DNA from: Kitasatospora sp. NA04385
GTDB taxonomy: Bacteria; Actinomycetota; Actinomycetes; Streptomycetales; Streptomycetaceae
Length of the DNA: 64,000 nucleotides
Reading direction: 5' to 3'
Assembly: GCF_013364235.1 (NCBI RefSeq)
Contig: NZ_CP054919.1
Coordinates: forward strand, 4,884,087 to 4,948,086
Below, one piece after another: positions 60,595 to 64,000 of this stretch (its first letter is position 1; the number at the start of each line of letters is the position of its first letter). The notes under the pieces were generated by a model. That model was not told the DNA's origin and did no database searches. It saw only the letters and a list, made by a program, of their open reading frames with translations. The translations under genes and the position numbers were made by a program.

Positions 60595-62328
60595 TTACTT
60601 CAGCAGGCCGATGTTCTCGTAGACGACATCGCCGAGGCCGGCGGCGCCGATGTTGGCGAGTTCCTTGCGCACCCCGTAGATGGCCGGGCGCTGGTACAGC
60701 GGGACGAGTCCGGCGACCTGCCAGGCCTCCGCGTCGGCGCGGTTGAGCGCCGCCGTCTCCTCGTCCGCGCTGTCGGCCTTGGCGGCGTCCGCCATCGCCC
60801 GGTCGAGCGCCTTGCTGCCGACCTGGGCCCAGTTGGAGCCGGAGTCCTGCTGGAAGGTGCTGATCGAGTTGGAGACCGGGAAGGGCGTGCCCAGCAGCGA
60901 GAACGAGGTCAGGTCGAAGTCGTGCTTGTAGACGTAGCCGTCGAAGTAGTCGCCGGCCGGCACCGTCTGGACCTGCACGGTCACCCCGACCGCGGCGAGC
61001 ATCCGGGTGACCTCCTCGCTCTCGTTCTCCGCCAGGTTGTTCGCGGCCGGCGCCACGTAGCGCAGCACCAGCTCCTTGCCGTCCTTGGCCCGCACGCCGC
61101 CCGCCCCGGGCTTCCAGCCCAGCGCGTCGAGGGTCGCCCTGGCGGCGTCCGGGTCGAAGCGGCTCAGGCCCTCCGAGTTGTCCTGGTAGCCGTGCTGGGA
61201 GGGCACCAGGAAGTGGTTGTTCATCGGCACGTACGGCCAGTCCAGACCGGCCAGGTCGGTGCGGGTGATCTCGGCCCGGTCGATCGCCTGGACCAGCGCC
61301 TGGCGCAGCCTGGCGTCCTCCAGCAGCGGGCTCCTGCCGTTGAGCACCAGGTGCCGCAGGTTGGGGCCGCCGGCCTTGCGGACCTCGCCGCCCGCGGTGG
61401 ACCGGATCAGCCGGTAGCCCTCGGTGTTGGGGCCGTTGTTGTAGAAGTCGATCTCGCCCTTGGCGAAGGCCTGCGGCATCGCGCCGGTGTCGTACGCCTT
61501 GAAGACGATCTTGTCGAGCAGCGGCTCGTCGCCCCACCACTGCGGGTCGGCGACCGCGGTGACGGTGCGCGACCCGGCGTCCAGCGAGCCCACCGTGAAG
61601 GGGCCGGCGGTGACCGGGATGCGGTTCTTGAACGAGGTGTTGAACAGCTCGGGGGTGGCGACGTACTTCGCGGGCAGCAGCGGGGCGTTGCCGGCGTTGT
61701 TGAACATCGCCTGCCACTCCGAGTACGGCTCCTTGAAGGTCATCACGGCCTGGAAGTCGTCCTGGCCGCGGACCACGCTCTCCACCTGGTCGAAGCCGTT
61801 GCTGGTGGCCGTCCGGTACGCCGGGTCCTGGCCGTTCAGCGCCTGCCAGTCGGCCTGCAGGTCGCGCCAGGTGATCGGGGTGCCGTCGGACCAGTGCGCC
61901 TTCGGGTTGAGCGTCCACACCACGACCTGCTTGCCCTGCCGGGTCTCGCTGCGCACGTCGGAGAGGTAGGCCGGGTTGGGGGTCTGCACGCCGCCCGCGT
62001 CGGAGCGCCAGAAGGTCGGCAGCAGCGCCTTGACGACGTCGTTGGTGGAGGCCTCCGAGCCGTCCGCCTGGAGCGGGTTCCACTGGCTGGAGTACTGGTC
62101 GATCGCCCACACCAGGGTGCCGCCCCGGCGCAGCGCGTCGCGCGGCCGGGCGTTCATCTCCTGCTGGGTCATCCGCGGTGCGTCGTCGCCCGCCGCGGCC
62201 GCCGCCCGGGCCGGTCCGCCGTCGGCGGAGCCCGGCGCGGAACTGCACGAGCAGAGCGCGATGGACAGCGCCGCCACCGTGGCGGTCAGGGGGAGCGGGA
62301 GGAAGCGGGGTCTCGGCACGCGGCACAT
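60595..62328 (-). CDS. Orphan family 5 peptide-binding lipoprotein
   Basis: A 577-residue ABC substrate-binding lipoprotein. The signal peptide begins MCRVPRPRFLPLPLTATVAA, and the lipobox gives Cys at CSCSS (about 27-29). The mature part has the SBP_bac_5 layout: GGTLVWAIDQYSSQWNPLQA, LNPKAHWSDGTPITWRDLQA and LRQALVQAIDRAEITRTDLA. No permease or ATPase adjoins it; the bldK-like operon starts about 500 bases downstream on the same strand. It may lend a second ligand specificity to that transporter, which is inference. Confidence 0.9.
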   Translation of the reverse strand: MCRVPRPRFLPLPLTATVAALSIALCSCSSAPGSADGGPARAAAAAGDDAPRMTQQEMNARPRDALRRGGTLVWAIDQYSSQWNPLQADGSEASTNDVVKALLPTFWRSDAGGVQTPNPAYLSDVRSETRQGKQVVVWTLNPKAHWSDGTPITWRDLQADWQALNGQDPAYRTATSNGFDQVESVVRGQDDFQAVMTFKEPYSEWQAMFNNAGNAPLLPAKYVATPELFNTSFKNRIPVTAGPFTVGSLDAGSRTVTAVADPQWWGDEPLLDKIVFKAYDTGAMPQAFAKGEIDFYNNGPNTEGYRLIRSTAGGEVRKAGGPNLRHLVLNGRSPLLEDARLRQALVQAIDRAEITRTDLAGLDWPYVPMNNHFLVPSQHGYQDNSEGLSRFDPDAARATLDALGWKPGAGGVRAKDGKELVLRYVAPAANNLAENESEEVTRMLAAVGVTVQVQTVPAGDYFDGYVYKHDFDLTSFSLLGTPFPVSNSISTFQQDSGSNWAQVGSKALDRAMADAAKADSADEETAALNRADAEAWQVAGLVPLYQRPAIYGVRKELANIGAAGLGDVVYENIGLLK

Positions 62329-62452
62329 CTTGCGTACCGGCGATCCGACTTGTCGACCTGCGGCGGATCAAGGATTGGTAACGCGACGTGGCCGTGCGGT
62401 TGCGGCGTCCGTTTCGTCCCGTTCCGTGACGCCATTGGCGAGGACTCGCCAG

Positions 62453-62495
62453 CGGGCCGGGCCGGGGCGCCCGTCCAGCGCCCCGGCCCGGCCCG
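62453..62495 (-). terminator. Terminator, perfect 17-bp stem
   Basis: CGGGCCGGGCCGGGGCG pairs exactly with 62479-62495 across a nine-base loop. It lies 16 bases downstream of the last gene's stop on the minus strand. Confidence 0.85.
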
Positions 62496-62510
62496 TGGAT
62501 TGACGTGCCG

Positions 62511-64000
62511 TCAGGCCGGGATCTTGACCGTGCGGTCCTTGCCGGTCTTGGTCACGCCCTGGCCGATCGCGTCCGCCACGTCCTGGGCGGTGACCGGCAC
62601 CTGTTGGCCGTTCCTGGTGGTCTTCACCTTGTCGAAAGTGGTGCCGATCGCGCTGGTCAGCTGGTTCAGGTCCCACTTCAGGACCACGGCGCCGGTCGAG
62701 TCCGGGGCCAGCACCAGCGCCTTGGCGGCGGTGTTGCGGCCGAAGGCGAACTGCCGCCCGCCCGCCGTGACGGTCACGTTGCCGCTCATCACCTGCTTGC
62801 CCAGGCCGTCGGCGGCCGCCTGCAGCACGTCCTGGCCGACCTTCGGCTGCGCGTCGGCGACCGGCAGCACCACCTCGCCGTCCGGCCGGCCCGCGGCCCG
62901 GCCCCGGTAGGCCTGCTCGACCAGGTCGGCGGCCGCCGCCGAGTCCAGCGCCTTGCCGGCGTTGCCCGGGACCACCTCGGTGCCGCCGGTCTCGGTGAAC
63001 CGGACGTAGCCCTCCTGCAGGCTCTGCCCGGACTTGCCGCCCAGCTCGTCCAGGGCCGCCTTCAGCTTCGCCCGGTCGACCCGGACCTGCGGCTCGACCG
63101 CCTTGGCGTTGCCGGTCAGCGAACCCAGTACGTCCACCGGGTTGTAGCTGTGCCTGGTCAGCCCGTCCACCGTCGCGGTGGTGTCGAAGCTCAGGCCCGC
63201 GCTGGCCGGGTCCAGGGTGAGCGACTGCTCGCCGAGCTTCAGCCGGACCGGCTGCTGCCCGACCTTGGCGACCGCGCCGTCCAGCACCTTCACCGCCTGG
63301 TCGCGGGAGTCGCCGCCGATGTCGGTGCCCAGCACCGTGGTGCCCCTGGGGATGTCCGACTGGTTCATCATCAGGCCCGCGCCGTACGCCGCCGCGCCGA
63401 GGAACAGCACGCCGCCGAGGCCGGTCACCACCAGCTTCTTCCCGCGGCCGCCGCCCTTCTTCTTCGCCGCCGGGGCGGCCGGGGCGGCGGGCTTCGGCTC
63501 CGCGGCCGGCGGCGGGGCGGCCGGGGCCTGCTCGCGCTTGGGCGCGGCGGCCCGCGGACCGCCCGGGAAGGGCTGCGCGGCGGGCAGGTCGGCGAACCGG
63601 CCGCCGCCGTCACCGGCCGGGCGGGGCTTGGGCGCGTCCGCGAACGGGTCGGCGAACGGGTCCGGCGCGAACGGGTCGCCCGGGGTACCGGGGGCCTTCA
63701 GGAACAGCTGGGTGGTCGGCGGGTCCGATATGTCGGCGCCCGGGGCCGGTTCGTCGCCGGTGATCGGGTCGAAGCCGCCGATCTGGGTGTCCTCCGGCTC
63801 ACCGGCGGCGGCCCGCGCCGCCTGCGCGCCGGGGCGCGGCGCGGCGAAGGGGTCCTCACCGGCCGGCGGGCGCTGCTGCGGCTGGGCGAACGGGTCCGCC
63901 GCGAACGGGTCCTGCGGCCCGGCGAACGGGTCGGCCGACGGGACCGCCCGCCCGGCGCCCTGCGGGCCGTCGAAGGCGTCCCGGGCGGCGGCCGGGGGCT
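62511..64000 (-). CDS. DPFA-repeat membrane protein with peptidoglycan-binding-like ectodomain (cut by window edge)
   Basis: At least 495 residues are visible; the N-terminus lies right of the window. The visible N-terminal ~180 residues are Pro/Ala/Gly-rich, with at least seven DPFA units (for example GDPFAPDPFADPFAD) and a polybasic stop (KKKGGGRGKK). One membrane helix follows (LVVTGLGGVLFLGAAAYGAG). The last ~280 residues are extracellular: IPRGTTVLGTDIGGDSRDQA and DPASAGLSFDTTATVDG match PG_binding_4-type repeats found in VanW-family proteins, but no VanW domain follows. A cell-wall role is inferred. GTG 63431 is an internal codon, not the true start. Confidence 0.78.
   Translation of the reverse strand, partial: PPAAARDAFDGPQGAGRAVPSADPFAGPQDPFAADPFAQPQQRPPAGEDPFAAPRPGAQAARAAAGEPEDTQIGGFDPITGDEPAPGADISDPPTTQLFLKAPGTPGDPFAPDPFADPFADAPKPRPAGDGGGRFADLPAAQPFPGGPRAAAPKREQAPAAPPPAAEPKPAAPAAPAAKKKGGGRGKKLVVTGLGGVLFLGAAAYGAGLMMNQSDIPRGTTVLGTDIGGDSRDQAVKVLDGAVAKVGQQPVRLKLGEQSLTLDPASAGLSFDTTATVDGLTRHSYNPVDVLGSLTGNAKAVEPQVRVDRAKLKAALDELGGKSGQSLQEGYVRFTETGGTEVVPGNAGKALDSAAAADLVEQAYRGRAAGRPDGEVVLPVADAQPKVGQDVLQAAADGLGKQVMSGNVTVTAGGRQFAFGRNTAAKALVLAPDSTGAVVLKWDLNQLTSAIGTTFDKVKTTRNGQQVPVTAQDVADAIGQGVTKTGKDRTVKIPA

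Overview
The window is high-GC DNA with strong G/C bias at third codon positions, frequent GTG starts, a WhiB-family regulator, paired SpoIIE-type phosphatases and a bldK-like peptide permease. It is chromosomal DNA of a Streptomycetaceae actinomycete (Streptomyces or Kitasatospora; I cannot separate the two). No tRNA, rRNA, insertion sequence or CRISPR array was found.

Left arm (1-12.8 kb) is conserved core: partial class I fumarase, a DUF1707 protein, a WhiB protein, glpX, a DUF4245 protein, a nitroreductase, xseB and xseA (separated here by an acetyltransferase and an ECF sigma factor), an amino-acid permease, ispH, a polyphosphate glucokinase, a small membrane protein and ychF.

12.9-24.3 kb looks like a compact, apparently undescribed biosynthetic locus. 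It contains a LuxR regulator, a UbiA prenyltransferase on the opposite strand, and a 456-base control region with a perfect 19-bp inverted repeat, a possible micro-ORF and a hairpin. Then follows a co-directional run: 3-dehydroshikimate dehydratase, cupin protein, two FAD aromatic monooxygenases, O-methyltransferase and MFS exporter. After a 388-base gap come an acetolactate synthase large subunit and an unusually short (ACT-only) small subunit, with no ilvC and a strong terminator. The simplest reading is a shikimate-derived, hydroxylated, methylated and perhaps prenylated (hydro)quinone, with the extra acetolactate synthase as a candidate self-resistance copy. It carries His where plant and most bacterial enzymes have Ala in the herbicide/quinone pocket.

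24.3-33 kb is accessory: a TetR/MFS pair with two operator-like repeats; an alpha/beta hydrolase interrupted by 18 perfect-length 33-bp repeats; a HAD phosphatase; a split RibD-like deaminase/reductase pair; a PNPOx-like protein; a methyltransferase; a small SPOR-like protein; and a CYTH-Nudix fusion. 33-39.7 kb holds two consecutive PAS/GAF/PP2C/HATPase phosphatases and a membrane protein; typA follows.

42-62.3 kb is a peptide-importer array. Two complete tandem five-gene opp operons share stretches of near-identical DNA in their ATPase genes, suggesting gene conversion. They face a third, convergent operon with bldKABCDE gene order, followed by an orphan substrate-binding lipoprotein. In all three operons a stem-loop follows the binding-protein gene. 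The right edge cuts a membrane protein with a DPFA-repeat cytoplasmic region and an extracellular peptidoglycan-binding-like part.
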